Source: Litoreibacter roseus (GTDB lineage Bacteria; Pseudomonadota; Alphaproteobacteria; Rhodobacterales; Rhodobacteraceae). Taken from it: a stretch of 64,000 nt of DNA. Shown piece by piece: positions 54,168 to 62,991 of this stretch. Made by a program: the position numbers and the translations under genes. The stretch's first letter is position 1. Each line of letters starts with the position of its first letter. The notes below the pieces were generated by a model, which had not been told where the DNA came from, searched no databases, and was given only the letters and a program-made list of their open reading frames with translations. The DNA lies in NCBI RefSeq assembly GCF_009811795.1, contig NZ_BLJE01000002.1, forward strand, positions 1,240,001 to 1,304,000. Direction: 5' to 3'.

Positions 54168-56518
54168 CTGTTCGGCATTTCCAAGGTCAATGTTCGGCCG
54201 CGCCGCACGTATTTCAGTTGCGTCTCGCCAATCGCGGCAACCCGGCCTCCGTCGATATTGTCGCCAACAGCTACCTTCTTGAACCGACCATTCGGCATGC
54301 GGACCAAGGCGCGTCTGCTTGAGGGTGTTCCGAAGACGCCAACCAGCGCAACATCCCCGAGAGCGATTGCGTTATTGTCGGTTGCGGCCCGCGCGACGCT
54401 GGGGGCGATAGGCCCCGTTGGTTGGGCACGGCTGCGCGCAGGTACGGCAGGTCCGCTGGCCCGGCCTGCAGCGGTGGATGCGCTCCCCGCCGTATCGGAC
54501 GGTGTCGCGCGCACGCGGGTTGCCATCCGCTCGATATCTCGAGGCCGTGCCGTCGGGCGCAGTGTCGTGGCGGACGCGGTTTGCACCGCCGGACCGCTGG
54601 CGGCCTCAGCCAACGCTCGTGCGATCGCAGAGGTCTGGGCGTCGCTCTGGCGGGCAATCTCGGCAATACGGTCCTGCGCGAATGCGGCGACTTCAGGGGG
54701 GCGGCGAACGGGTTTATTCTGGTTCGGGCCGGTTGGAAAGATGGACCCAAGGTTAGAGATCTGCGCCTGCGACGGCTCAGCCGCCTCCGACAGGATATCC
54801 GGTCGCTGGATCGGCAAGCGCCGCGTCACCGCTTCGATCGCGTCTACCACATCGCTTGGCGCATCTTCGAGCGTCGGTCGAACATCGGGCGCGGCAGGCG
54901 GTTTGCCCGCTTGGACCGGCACACCATCAGGCGTCACGATCCCCTCTTCGGTCGGTACGATAAGGCCGTCATCGGACAACTCGTAAGTTGTGCCGGCGGG
55001 GGGCGGGGGAAGTGGTGCGCGGAATTCTTCTTCGGACTCCGGTACGATCTGTTCCAACGCGTCCGGGGCGTTGGTATTTGGAAGTTCGGGGTCAAACCGG
55101 GCTGGAACGATATTGCTGACGGTGTCTGCGACGCGGGCGCGGCCCATCTCGGGTGATTGTGGCCAAATACCGGTCGCTGCATACTGCGTTGCAGTGTCTA
55201 CGGGATCGCCGGCAGAGCTTTCTGGCTCAACGCTCTCAATGCTTTCGGTATCAGGGACTGCGACCGCGACGTCTTCTTCGGCTGGGGCAGGGGTAACCTC
55301 TTCCGGGAAAGGTAGAGCGGCAACCGGAGCGGTTGCCGCGCTCTCTGTATTTTCAACCGGCACACTTGGCGCAGCGTCGGCTTGGGTTTCTGGCTCTGGC
55401 TGCACGATGATTGGCGGTGGCGGATCGTTTGTCACGATCTCGTCCGGTCCGGCAAACATCCGTGCGACGGAGCCTTCGGGCAGAACGAAAGACGACAGGA
55501 TGGCAAAGAGACCCAGAGCAATCAGCAGCAGTATCGTCAGGACTAGACCTAGCCCCGCGCCGCCTTTGGGCTGTTTGGGTTTTTTAGCCAGTTCCGCGAT
55601 TGAATCGCGCTCATTTGTCTCGTTGGAGGCTGGCCTCTTTTCCGCGACAGGCGCCTTTGGTCTAGTCGGTGGAGGTGCTTTGATTGATGGCTCGCGGGCG
55701 ACGCCTTTGATGGGCGCGGGTGCTGCTGTGGAAGGCAGGACTTGCTTTCCTGCCTTCACCTGAGCGCTTGGATCAAGAAGCACAGGTTGCGTTTCTTCCG
55801 CTTCCGCAGGTTTTAGAGGCGGTTCCTTCCGCGTCAAAGCGGCCTCGGCTTTTGCGACGGTTTCAGGTGAAATTTCATCGCGCGTTGCCAGAATGCGCGA
55901 TGCCCTGCGGCTGGCAAAGGCTGGAACGGCCCGATCTGCAACCAATGGGGCGGGTGGCTCGGGCGGTTTGGTGATCGGATCGGCGTAGTTCTCAACGATC
56001 CGCACCGGGTCTTCGTCCGTATCAAAGCCGCCCGTGCCCGACCAAGGACCCAAAAACGGCTCCCCATCGAAATGCTTCGGGTCTGGTATCGCCGCGAACC
56101 CGCGCGGATTCAGCTGATAGGACGACAGGAATTGTTCGGCCTCTTTCAAGGTTTCGCGCGCGACCGCGACGACCTTCACCTTTGGCGCCTGACCCGAGAT
56201 ATCGTAGCGCAATTCGTCCGCGCTGTAGGGGGTCCGCTCACTCAGCGCGTCCGCCACTTCCCGCTCTATGTCCTTGTCGATTTTGACGGTGGCATACAGC
56301 AGTTGCGACGCGGGCAGGATCAGCTTCGTTGTAAACTCAGGCCCCTCCAGGTCCAGCGCCATCTGCCGTAGTTTGTCGAGACCGTCTTTCAGATCATCGC
56401 TGTCCAGCGCCACTGATCCAATTTCGACCCAGCCCTGTGCCTCGGCGGGGCGATTGGGATCACGATGAAGAAGGACAATTGCGTCCTCATTCAAATTTAG
56501 CGCAAAATTCGGCATCAT
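54164..56518 (-). CDS. GspL/PilM-like plus PilP/GspC-like fusion protein, 784 aa
   Basis: The N-terminal 150 residues (LILPASQLLYATVKIDKDIE, ALSERTPYSADELRYD) resemble the actin-like cytoplasmic part of GspL/PilM assembly proteins. A single membrane helix lies near residues 322-345 (LGLVLTILLLIALGLFAIL). A long proline/alanine-rich region follows. The C-terminal 70 residues (RALVRMPNGRFKKVAVGDNI, DGGRVAAIGE, LKYVRRGRTLTLEMP) resemble PilP/GspC homology regions. No secretin, ATPase or pilin genes are nearby. I infer a trans-envelope scaffold peculiar to this clade. Confidence 0.7.
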   Translation of the reverse strand: MMPNFALNLNEDAIVLLHRDPNRPAEAQGWVEIGSVALDSDDLKDGLDKLRQMALDLEGPEFTTKLILPASQLLYATVKIDKDIEREVADALSERTPYSADELRYDISGQAPKVKVVAVARETLKEAEQFLSSYQLNPRGFAAIPDPKHFDGEPFLGPWSGTGGFDTDEDPVRIVENYADPITKPPEPPAPLVADRAVPAFASRRASRILATRDEISPETVAKAEAALTRKEPPLKPAEAEETQPVLLDPSAQVKAGKQVLPSTAAPAPIKGVAREPSIKAPPPTRPKAPVAEKRPASNETNERDSIAELAKKPKQPKGGAGLGLVLTILLLIALGLFAILSSFVLPEGSVARMFAGPDEIVTNDPPPPIIVQPEPETQADAAPSVPVENTESAATAPVAALPFPEEVTPAPAEEDVAVAVPDTESIESVEPESSAGDPVDTATQYAATGIWPQSPEMGRARVADTVSNIVPARFDPELPNTNAPDALEQIVPESEEEFRAPLPPPPAGTTYELSDDGLIVPTEEGIVTPDGVPVQAGKPPAAPDVRPTLEDAPSDVVDAIEAVTRRLPIQRPDILSEAAEPSQAQISNLGSIFPTGPNQNKPVRRPPEVAAFAQDRIAEIARQSDAQTSAIARALAEAASGPAVQTASATTLRPTARPRDIERMATRVRATPSDTAGSASTAAGRASGPAVPARSRAQPTGPIAPSVARAATDNNAIALGDVALVGVFGTPSSRRALVRMPNGRFKKVAVGDNIDGGRVAAIGETQLKYVRRGRTLTLEMPNS

Positions 56519-56608
56519 CAGCAGTGTTCAGCCCCAACTCGATCCGGGTCCCGCGGGCGCCCTCTGAAAACGTTCCGCCTTATATCCGATATCAGGCGTT
56601 TTAGAAAG

Positions 56609-56640
56609 GTGGGCGCGGATGGTGTATCGCGCCCACTTTC
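56609..56640 (-). terminator. Terminator after the O-acetylhomoserine sulfhydrylase gene
   Basis: Nine-base arms GTGGGCGCG (56609-56617) and CGCGCCCAC (56628-56636) lie about 17 bases past the stop of the leftward gene. On the minus strand the trailing sequence is CTTTCTAAAA. Confidence 0.7.
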
Positions 56641-56652
56641 ATTTGTTGCAGC

Positions 56653-57945
56653 TTAGGCTGTCGCCTTGCTAAGCGCTTGATCCAGATCAGCGATCAGGTC
56701 TTCGGCGTTTTCAATGCCGATGGACACGCGAACGACATTCGGTGCAGCACCCGCGGCCTCTTGCTGTTCGGCGGTCAACTGGCGGTGCGTTGTCGATGCG
56801 GAGTGGATGATCAGCGATCGGGCATCGCCCAGATTTGCCACATGGCTGAAGATTTCCAGGCTGTCGACCAGCTTGATGCACGCCTCATAGCCACCTTTGA
56901 CGGCGAAAGTGAAAAGCCCACCAGCGCCTTTCGGGCAAATTTTGGGGACCCGCTTCTTGTAAGGCGAGCTGTCAAGGCCCGCATAAGTGACGAAATCGAT
57001 GCGGTCATCTTTTTCCAGCCACTGCGCGATCTTCTCGGCGTTCTCTACATGCCGTTCCATACGTAAAGACAGCGTCTCGATACCCATCAAAGTGTAGTGA
57101 GCGGCCTGTGGGTTCATTGTCATGCCCAGATCGCGCAGACCGATTGCGATGCCGTGGAAAGTGAATGCAAGCGGGCCGAAGGTCTCTGCGAATTTCAGTC
57201 CGTGATAGGCGGGCTCGGGCTCGCTCAGGGACGGGAACTTGCCGGACGCTGCCCAGTCGAACTTACCGGAATCGACCACACAGCCACCGGTGACCGTGCC
57301 GTTGCCGGTCAGGTATTTGGTGGTAGAATGCACGACGAGCGTGGCGCCGTGTTCGATGGGACGGCAGAGATAAGGTGTCGCGGAGGTGTTGTCGACGATC
57401 AACGGGATGCTGGCGGCGTCGCTGATCGCAGCAATGGCATCCAGATCCGTGATATACCCGCCGGGGTTGGCGATCGCCTCGCAAAAGACTGCCCGTGTGT
57501 TGTCGTCGATCGCCGCCTTGACCGCATCCTCATCATCGAAATCGACGAATTTCGCGGACCAGCCGAAGCGTTTGATGGTTTGGGAAAACTGCGTGACCGT
57601 TCCGCCGTAAAGGCGGGTGGAGGCGACCACGTTGCAGCCGGGTTGCATAAGCGGGAACAACGCCATGATCTGTGCGGCATGTCCCGAGGAGCAACATACT
57701 GCGCCAACGCCGCCTTCCAGCGTCGCGACGCGTTCCTGAAGAACAGCCACTGTCGGGTTGGTCAGCCGCGAATAGATGTAGCCAACCTCTTGCAGATTGA
57801 ACAAGGCTGCGGCGTGCTCTGCATCGCGAAACACATAGGCCGTGCTTTGATAAATCGGCGTCTGCCGCGCGCCGGTTGCCGGGTCAGGCCGCGCGCCTGC
57901 ATGAATTTGCAACGTATCGAAGCCGTAGCTTTCCGTGTCTGACAT
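56653..57945 (-). CDS. O-acetylhomoserine sulfhydrylase
   Basis: The 430-residue PLP enzyme makes homocysteine from O-acetylhomoserine and sulfide. It starts MSDTESYGFDTLQIHAGARP at the ATG at 57945 with GGGAG upstream. The PLP lysine is in VVHSTTKYLTGNGTV and the arginine-rich C-terminal part in VRVSIGIENAEDLIADLDQA. Length and start are those of MetY-type enzymes. It is divergent to the clpP-like gene. Confidence 0.93.
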   Translation of the reverse strand: MSDTESYGFDTLQIHAGARPDPATGARQTPIYQSTAYVFRDAEHAAALFNLQEVGYIYSRLTNPTVAVLQERVATLEGGVGAVCCSSGHAAQIMALFPLMQPGCNVVASTRLYGGTVTQFSQTIKRFGWSAKFVDFDDEDAVKAAIDDNTRAVFCEAIANPGGYITDLDAIAAISDAASIPLIVDNTSATPYLCRPIEHGATLVVHSTTKYLTGNGTVTGGCVVDSGKFDWAASGKFPSLSEPEPAYHGLKFAETFGPLAFTFHGIAIGLRDLGMTMNPQAAHYTLMGIETLSLRMERHVENAEKIAQWLEKDDRIDFVTYAGLDSSPYKKRVPKICPKGAGGLFTFAVKGGYEACIKLVDSLEIFSHVANLGDARSLIIHSASTTHRQLTAEQQEAAGAAPNVVRVSIGIENAEDLIADLDQALSKATA

Positions 57946-58084
57946 TAGGCCACTCCCATTTTTTGTTTGGGCGCAACCTAGGGCAAGCGTTTCGCGGGAA
58001 CAATCCCACACGCGGCTGAGCGTTCGCTGGCAAACCCCGGCGAAGCTCTTTACGCTCAAACTACCGATTCAGGAGGATTTATTC

Positions 58085-58678
58085 ATGACATCTCGACTTC
58101 TCGACGATCCGTCCAACCGCGAGGACCCACCGTCCAAAGACCGTATTGATCAGCTCTTTTTTCAAAGCCGCAACGTTATTATCACCGGTGAGATTAATGA
58201 CAAGGTGGCCCACCGCGCTGTGACTCATCTTTTGGCCCTCGCCGAGGCGGGGGATGATCCAATCAACGTGATGATTTCATCGCCCGGCGGGCATGTGGAA
58301 TCCGGTGACATGGTTCACGACGTGATTAAGTTTATCAAACCCACCGTGCGAACCATCGGGTCGGGCTGGGTTGCCAGCGCGGGCGCTTTGATCTTTGTCG
58401 GCGCCGAGCGGGACAATAGGTACTGTCTGCCCAACACCCGCTTCCTGCTGCATCAGCCCGCAGGCGGAATTGGCGGCTCGGCCAGCGATATGATGATCCA
58501 AGCCGATCAGATCCGGATTATGCGTGAACGCTTCGATCATCTGTTCGGGGAGGCCACCGGACAGAAACCTGAAAAGATCGCCGCAGACACCGCACGTGAT
58601 TTCTGGCTAACGGCGTCAGAGGCAATTGAGTATGGCCTGTGCGGACGTCAGATCACCCGCGTGACGGAGCTTGGCTAA
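58085..58678 (+). CDS. ClpP-family serine protease (paralogue)
   Basis: The 197-residue protein keeps a plausible catalytic triad: serine in GSGWVASAGALIF, histidine in NTRFLLHQPAGG and aspartate in ADTARDFWLTASEA. It starts at 58085 after AGGAGG at eight bases. No clpX or clpA gene follows, and its nucleophile context (VASAG) differs from the canonical QAASMGA. It may be a second ClpP that forms mixed complexes or acts alone. The upstream O-acetylhomoserine gene is divergent. Confidence 0.85.
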   Translation: MTSRLLDDPSNREDPPSKDRIDQLFFQSRNVIITGEINDKVAHRAVTHLLALAEAGDDPINVMISSPGGHVESGDMVHDVIKFIKPTVRTIGSGWVASAGALIFVGAERDNRYCLPNTRFLLHQPAGGIGGSASDMMIQADQIRIMRERFDHLFGEATGQKPEKIAADTARDFWLTASEAIEYGLCGRQITRVTELG

Positions 58679-58681
58679 GCT

Positions 58682-59098
58682 ATGCCGACCCCGTTCCACC
58701 TTGCGTATCACGTGACGGATCTCGACGTGGCGCGCGCTTTTTATGGCGACACGTTGGGATGCAAGGAGGGACGGTCCACCGACACATGGGTGGATTTTGA
58801 TTTCTTTGGTCATCAGATTTCGCTTCATTTGGGACAACCGTTTCAGACTTCGAATACGGGCAAGGTCGGGGACCATATGGTTCCGATGCCGCATCTTGGT
58901 CTGGTGTTAGACTACGAGGATTGGCGCAAACTGGCTGATCGTCTGGGGGCGGCGGAAACCCCTTGGGTTTTGCCGCCCTCCGTCCGGTTCGAGGGGGAGC
59001 CGGGCGAGCAATGGACAATGTTTTTCAGGGACCCGAGCGGCAACCCGATAGAGATCAAGGGCTTCCGCGATGTGGACGGCGTGTTCGCCAGTTCATGA
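58682..59098 (+). CDS. VOC/glyoxalase-family protein
   Basis: The 138-residue protein has the vicinal-oxygen-chelate fold pattern (LAYHVTDLDVARAFYGDTLG) with a metal-ligand histidine early and glutamate near the end (DPSGNPIEIKGF). Substrate is unknown. It lies three bases after the clpP-like gene, so the two share a transcript, and it overlaps the convergent CoA-binding gene by six bases. Confidence 0.85.
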   Translation: MPTPFHLAYHVTDLDVARAFYGDTLGCKEGRSTDTWVDFDFFGHQISLHLGQPFQTSNTGKVGDHMVPMPHLGLVLDYEDWRKLADRLGAAETPWVLPPSVRFEGEPGEQWTMFFRDPSGNPIEIKGFRDVDGVFASS

Positions 59099-59563
59099 CA
59101 GCCGCGAAGAGATTACGCCTGTATTGAACCCGCCCATCCGTAATTCCCCGAACAGGCGTTGATACTCGATCTTGGGGCAGCGGTCCTCGACAACCTTTAG
59201 ACCGTTGTTGCGCGCTTTCTGGGCGGCATCGGCATGCTGTACGCCAATCTGCATCCAAATCGTGCGCAGGCTTGGCAAAGCTTCCATAGCTTCATCGACA
59301 ATGCCCGGCACCGCGTCCGATTTGCGGAAAATATCGACCATATCGACCTGCGCCCGGTCCGGAATATCTGAAAGGCTGGCTGCAATCGGGTCGCCAAAAA
59401 GGAGTTCACCCGAATAGCCCGGGTTTACCCCGATGACCCGAAACCCTTTCAAGGACAGGTACCGCGCAACGTAGTGACTGGGTCGGACGGGGTTTAGGGA
59501 CACCCCGACACAGGCGATCACCTTTGTGGTGGTCAGGATTTCTTTGATATCGGCGTCGGTCAT
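59093..59563 (-). CDS. CoA-binding protein (YccU-like)
   Basis: The 156-residue protein is a stand-alone CoA-binding Rossmann domain (VIACVGVSLNPVRPSHYVAR and FRVIGVNPGYSGELLFGDP). It has no catalytic partner domain. It may regulate or carry CoA-related metabolites. ATG 59563 is chosen over a TTG five codons earlier. Neither has a strong ribosome-binding site. Confidence 0.88.
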   Translation of the reverse strand: MTDADIKEILTTTKVIACVGVSLNPVRPSHYVARYLSLKGFRVIGVNPGYSGELLFGDPIAASLSDIPDRAQVDMVDIFRKSDAVPGIVDEAMEALPSLRTIWMQIGVQHADAAQKARNNGLKVVEDRCPKIEYQRLFGELRMGGFNTGVISSRLS

Positions 59564-59624
59564 GGGGAATGGTTGCAACGCCAGATCGGCAATGCAACCA
59601 TCCTGTTATTTAGTTGACCGGTGC

Positions 59625-60194
59625 TTAGGCTGCTCTCTCGGCTTTTGGTGTCCACGCAAACTTAGCGAATGCGTCGTCTGTCGGCGTGTCAAAGATCGCA
59701 TTGGTGTAGTTGGACATCACCTTCTGGGCGAGGATCAGGATCACATCGAGAATGGCGCGTGTTCCATAGCCTGCATCTTCGAACCGTTGGATCTCTTCCG
59801 CGGTCGGGCGACCATGGGCATCGCGGACGGCTAAAGTGAATGCCCTTAGGGATTCCAGTTTCTCATTGGGCAGCGGGGTTTCGTCGCGCAATGCATCGAT
59901 GATGTCCTGGTCGATTTTTTCGCCGTGTGCGATCGCGGTGTGGGCCGGGACACAGTAGTGACATGCATTCGCGACGTTGACAGTCATCCAGACAACGGTG
60001 CGCTCGTCTGGGCTGAACGCAGTTCCGTCGATGGCAAGGCGGTGTAGCCGCTGGTAGCCTTCCAGCAAACCGGGGCTTTCAGCCATGACGCCGTGCAGGC
60101 TCGGCAACCGACCGAATGACTTGATGGAGTTTTCCAGAAGCGGCTTGGAGCCGTCGGGCGCGCTTTCCAGATCGTGTACTTTCGTTTCGGGCAT
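59625..60194 (-). CDS. AhpD-like carboxymuconolactone decarboxylase-family protein
   Basis: The 189-residue helical protein has the redox CxxC motif in NACHYCVPAHTAIAHG, as in AhpD-like peroxidase-related proteins. Such proteins reduce peroxides or act as thiol redox partners. It stands alone upstream of the CoA-binding gene with a gap of 61 bases. The motif is intact, but the electron donor is unknown. Confidence 0.87.
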   Translation of the reverse strand: MPETKVHDLESAPDGSKPLLENSIKSFGRLPSLHGVMAESPGLLEGYQRLHRLAIDGTAFSPDERTVVWMTVNVANACHYCVPAHTAIAHGEKIDQDIIDALRDETPLPNEKLESLRAFTLAVRDAHGRPTAEEIQRFEDAGYGTRAILDVILILAQKVMSNYTNAIFDTPTDDAFAKFAWTPKAERAA

Positions 60195-60321
60195 CCCTTG
60201 TCCTTTCGCAGTTCATTGGTGTTGGGCTACACCTAGCGATCGGATTGCAAAGAGATAGACCGACCAGCGCGGACGGTCTGTGCGGGGATGCAGATCAAGT
60301 CTGAGTGATCAAATTTTTCAC

Positions 60322-60362
60322 AAAAAAAGCGCCCGCGATCCTGCAATGGCATCGACGGGCGC
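60322..60362 (-). terminator. Intrinsic terminator on the minus strand
   Basis: Arms GCGCCCG (60329-60335) and CGGGCGC (60356-60362) are preceded on the plus strand by seven As, that is, followed by seven Us in the leftward transcript. It lies 120 bases past the rlmB stop, so it ends either rlmB or a short leftward RNA. Confidence 0.8.
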
Positions 60363-60482
60363 AGTTATCGGAACGAGGGACAGTGAAGCTAGGCGCAGCG
60401 TTCCGTGCGTACGCCTGCATCAATGAGTTAGGCAATTGGAGCAAGCGTTCCAGTGGTCAAACACGTTTGTGAACGGATCGGG

Positions 60483-61301
60483 TCATTCGGTCGCGGGTCC
60501 GTGCCCAACATCTGGTGGTTTCGGCACCTTGGTTTCATAGAGCGCCACCGCGGCGGCATTCGAAACGTTCAGAGAACCGAAAGATCCGACGGGGTCAATT
60601 CTGGCCAATACATCGCAAGTGTCCTTGGTTTTGTCTCGCAACCCCGGACCCTCTGCGCCCAAAACCAACGCAAGTGGGCCGTCCATTCCACGTGTCGTGG
60701 CGTCTAACGTATCGGCGCCTGTTTCATCCAAGCCAACAAGCGTGTAGCCCATGTCGCGCAGTGTCTCCATCGCTGTGGCGAGGTTTTTGACCCGCACGTA
60801 GGGCTGACGTTCCAACGCACCCGACGCGGTTTTGGCCAATGCACCAGTTTCCGGGGCGGAGTATCTATGCGGTGCGATGACGGCGCGCGCGCCGAACACT
60901 TCTGCAGATCGCAGCATCGCGCCTACATTGTGCGGGTCTGTGACCCGGTCCAGCACCAGCACGCGGGCCGGCTGTCCGTGCGGGGCGCACAGATCCGACA
61001 GAGATCCCCAGTCGAGCGGTTTGACTTCCAGCGCCGCGCCCTGATGCACCGATTGCGGATCAAGCGGGGCGGCGAACTTGCGCGGGTCCGATGTTTCGAT
61101 CTGAAGATCACCTGCTGCCGGGATGGCATCGGCCAGCCTGTCGGCCGCGTTCTTTGTGACGACGAGCTTCAGCTTCTCCCGCATGGGGTTCAGAAGCGCG
61201 TCTCGCACCGCATGCAACCCGAACAGCCAGACAGTTTCTGCTGCCGCAGCGCGCCGGTCTCGTTCCTTCTGGATCACCCATTTGGGCTTCTTCTGTGCCA
61301 T
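60483..61301 (-). CDS. rlmB: 23S rRNA (guanosine-2'-O)-methyltransferase
   Basis: The 272-residue SPOUT enzyme methylates the ribose of G2251 in 23S rRNA. It has the TrmH/RlmB motifs VLVLDRVTDPHNVGAMLRS, PLALVLGAEGPGL and GSFGSLNVSNAAAVALYE. The ATG at 61301 follows AGAGG and fits the family length. The tRNA-Tyr gene lies divergently 120 bases away. Confidence 0.93.
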   Translation of the reverse strand: MAQKKPKWVIQKERDRRAAAAETVWLFGLHAVRDALLNPMREKLKLVVTKNAADRLADAIPAAGDLQIETSDPRKFAAPLDPQSVHQGAALEVKPLDWGSLSDLCAPHGQPARVLVLDRVTDPHNVGAMLRSAEVFGARAVIAPHRYSAPETGALAKTASGALERQPYVRVKNLATAMETLRDMGYTLVGLDETGADTLDATTRGMDGPLALVLGAEGPGLRDKTKDTCDVLARIDPVGSFGSLNVSNAAAVALYETKVPKPPDVGHGPATE

Positions 61302-61420
61302 GGTGGCCTCTTTCGTTCGGGTGATCCACGTTGACCATTTGCACGACCCAGCTACAAGAGCAGAGCGCGCGTTTTTCATGTTGACGGAGCGCAGGGACAC
61401 TTATATTCCAGCCGCTCAGT

Positions 61421-61504
61421 GGGCGACAGGCCGCAAGGTGTGGCAGGGGACTGTAACTCCCTCGCGGAGACGCACGCCTGGTTCGATTCCAGGGTCGCCC
61501 ACCA
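61421..61504 (+). tRNA. tRNA-Tyr (anticodon GTA)
   Basis: The acceptor stem GGGCGAC (61421-61427) pairs with GTCGCCC (61494-61500) and ends ACCA, with CCA encoded. The anticodon loop CTGTAAC gives GTA. The long variable arm (about 61461-61472) is as expected for class II tRNA-Tyr. The T loop GGTTCGATTCC is canonical. Confidence 0.97.
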
Positions 61505-61557
61505 CTTCTCACTTTTGTTTGGTAAGCCCCGCGCGCAGTAACGCGAGGCTTTGTGCT

Positions 61558-62766
61558 TTAAGCCGGGGCTGCGCCTTGGGTGCCGACATACACCGCATAG
61601 ATTGACTGGCTCGCCGCCATGAAGAGGCGATTGCGTTTCGGCCCGCCGAAACAAACGTTTCCACAGATCTCGGGTATCCGGATGCGCCCCAAGAGCGTGC
61701 CGTCAGGCGCCCAGACTGTTACGCCGGAATAGCCGACATTCCGCCCGGCGTTGGACGAGCACCAGAGGTTCCCCGCAACGTCGGCGCGAACCCCGTCGGG
61801 GCCGCATTTGACGCCATCAATCATGAAGTCCGAGAAAAGTCGGCCGTTCGACAAAGTGCCATCATCGTTCACGTCGAACGCATACATGTTGCCCATGCCG
61901 CCGGGGCCAGTATCGCCGGGACCTTTGCCCGTGGAGGCAATGTACAGAGTTCTGTAGTCCGGCGAAAAGCACAGACCGTTGGGGTCCGGCGCGTCGTCCT
62001 CTGTGGCGACCTGAGTGACTGTTCCGTCGGGCGCGATGCGGTAGGTTGCAGTTGGCAGTTCCCGCACGGCCTCCCCGATCTCCGGCGGCTGTCCCAGACG
62101 ATTGTTCAGAAGCCCGTCGACGTTGGAAGGACCGCCAGCCGCATCCGGCGCGCCTTCATAGAGCTGGCCCCCATAGGGCGGATCGGTGAACCAGTAGCTG
62201 CCATCCGGATGCGCGACGACGTCGTTGGGTGAGTTTAGACCCTTGCCTTCGAAGTTGTCCGCAAGGATCGTGACAGAGCCATCAAGCTCATACCTAACAA
62301 CCCGGCGTGTGAGGTGCTCACAACTCAACTGGCGGCCCTGAAAATCGAAGCTGTTCCCGTTGGAGTTGTTCGACGGGTCCCGAAACTCCGACACGTGGCC
62401 GTCGTCTTCCAGCCATCGCATCTGACGGTTGTTCGGAATGTCGGACCAGACAAGGTAACGCCCTTGCGCGTTCCATGCAGGTCCCTCGGCCCAAAGCGCA
62501 CCGGTCCAAAGCCGCTGGATCGGGGCGTTTGGCTGCATCAACCCCCAAAATCGGTCGTCCAGTGCGATGACGTCGGGGTCCCAGAAATATACGTTGGGCG
62601 GCGCGTCAGGAGCAAAACTCCGTGACGGCTGGGTGATCGTGCTTGGCGGCTCGACCGCCGTTGACTGGGCATTTGCGGCAATCGGCGCCAAACCCAGTGT
62701 TAAACCTGTGCTGCCAATAGCGCTCAATGCGGTTCGACGGGATACGGTATGTCTATGCGACTTCAT
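61558..62766 (-). CDS. SMP-30/gluconolactonase-family protein
   Basis: The 402-residue periplasmic protein has a twin-arginine signal (SRRTALSAIGSTGLTLGLAP) and a six-bladed propeller of the SMP-30/gluconolactonase/LRE type. Metal-site residues lie in GLNSPNDVVAHPDGSYWFTD and DPNGLCFSPDYRTLYIAST. Such enzymes hydrolyse sugar lactones. The ATG at 62766 follows GGGAGG. No sugar pathway genes are next to it. Confidence 0.88.
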   Translation of the reverse strand: MKSHRHTVSRRTALSAIGSTGLTLGLAPIAANAQSTAVEPPSTITQPSRSFAPDAPPNVYFWDPDVIALDDRFWGLMQPNAPIQRLWTGALWAEGPAWNAQGRYLVWSDIPNNRQMRWLEDDGHVSEFRDPSNNSNGNSFDFQGRQLSCEHLTRRVVRYELDGSVTILADNFEGKGLNSPNDVVAHPDGSYWFTDPPYGGQLYEGAPDAAGGPSNVDGLLNNRLGQPPEIGEAVRELPTATYRIAPDGTVTQVATEDDAPDPNGLCFSPDYRTLYIASTGKGPGDTGPGGMGNMYAFDVNDDGTLSNGRLFSDFMIDGVKCGPDGVRADVAGNLWCSSNAGRNVGYSGVTVWAPDGTLLGRIRIPEICGNVCFGGPKRNRLFMAASQSIYAVYVGTQGAAPA

Positions 62767-62991
62767 GAAAGATCCTCCCAAACATATCAATGAAGACCGC
62801 CAGCGTAGGAGCTATCGGATCAGAGTAAGGGGATTTCTCTGACGTCAGGTCAGTCTGGGCGGAGGTCCGCCAATCGGGTGCTGGCGTGAGGTCGGGCGAA
62901 CCAAAAGGCCATACCCGCGGATTTCCTTTTTCTTCTTCTTTAGCTTTTACAGCAAACTGGCTAGCGTTCCGCGACATTCTGAAACGGTTAT

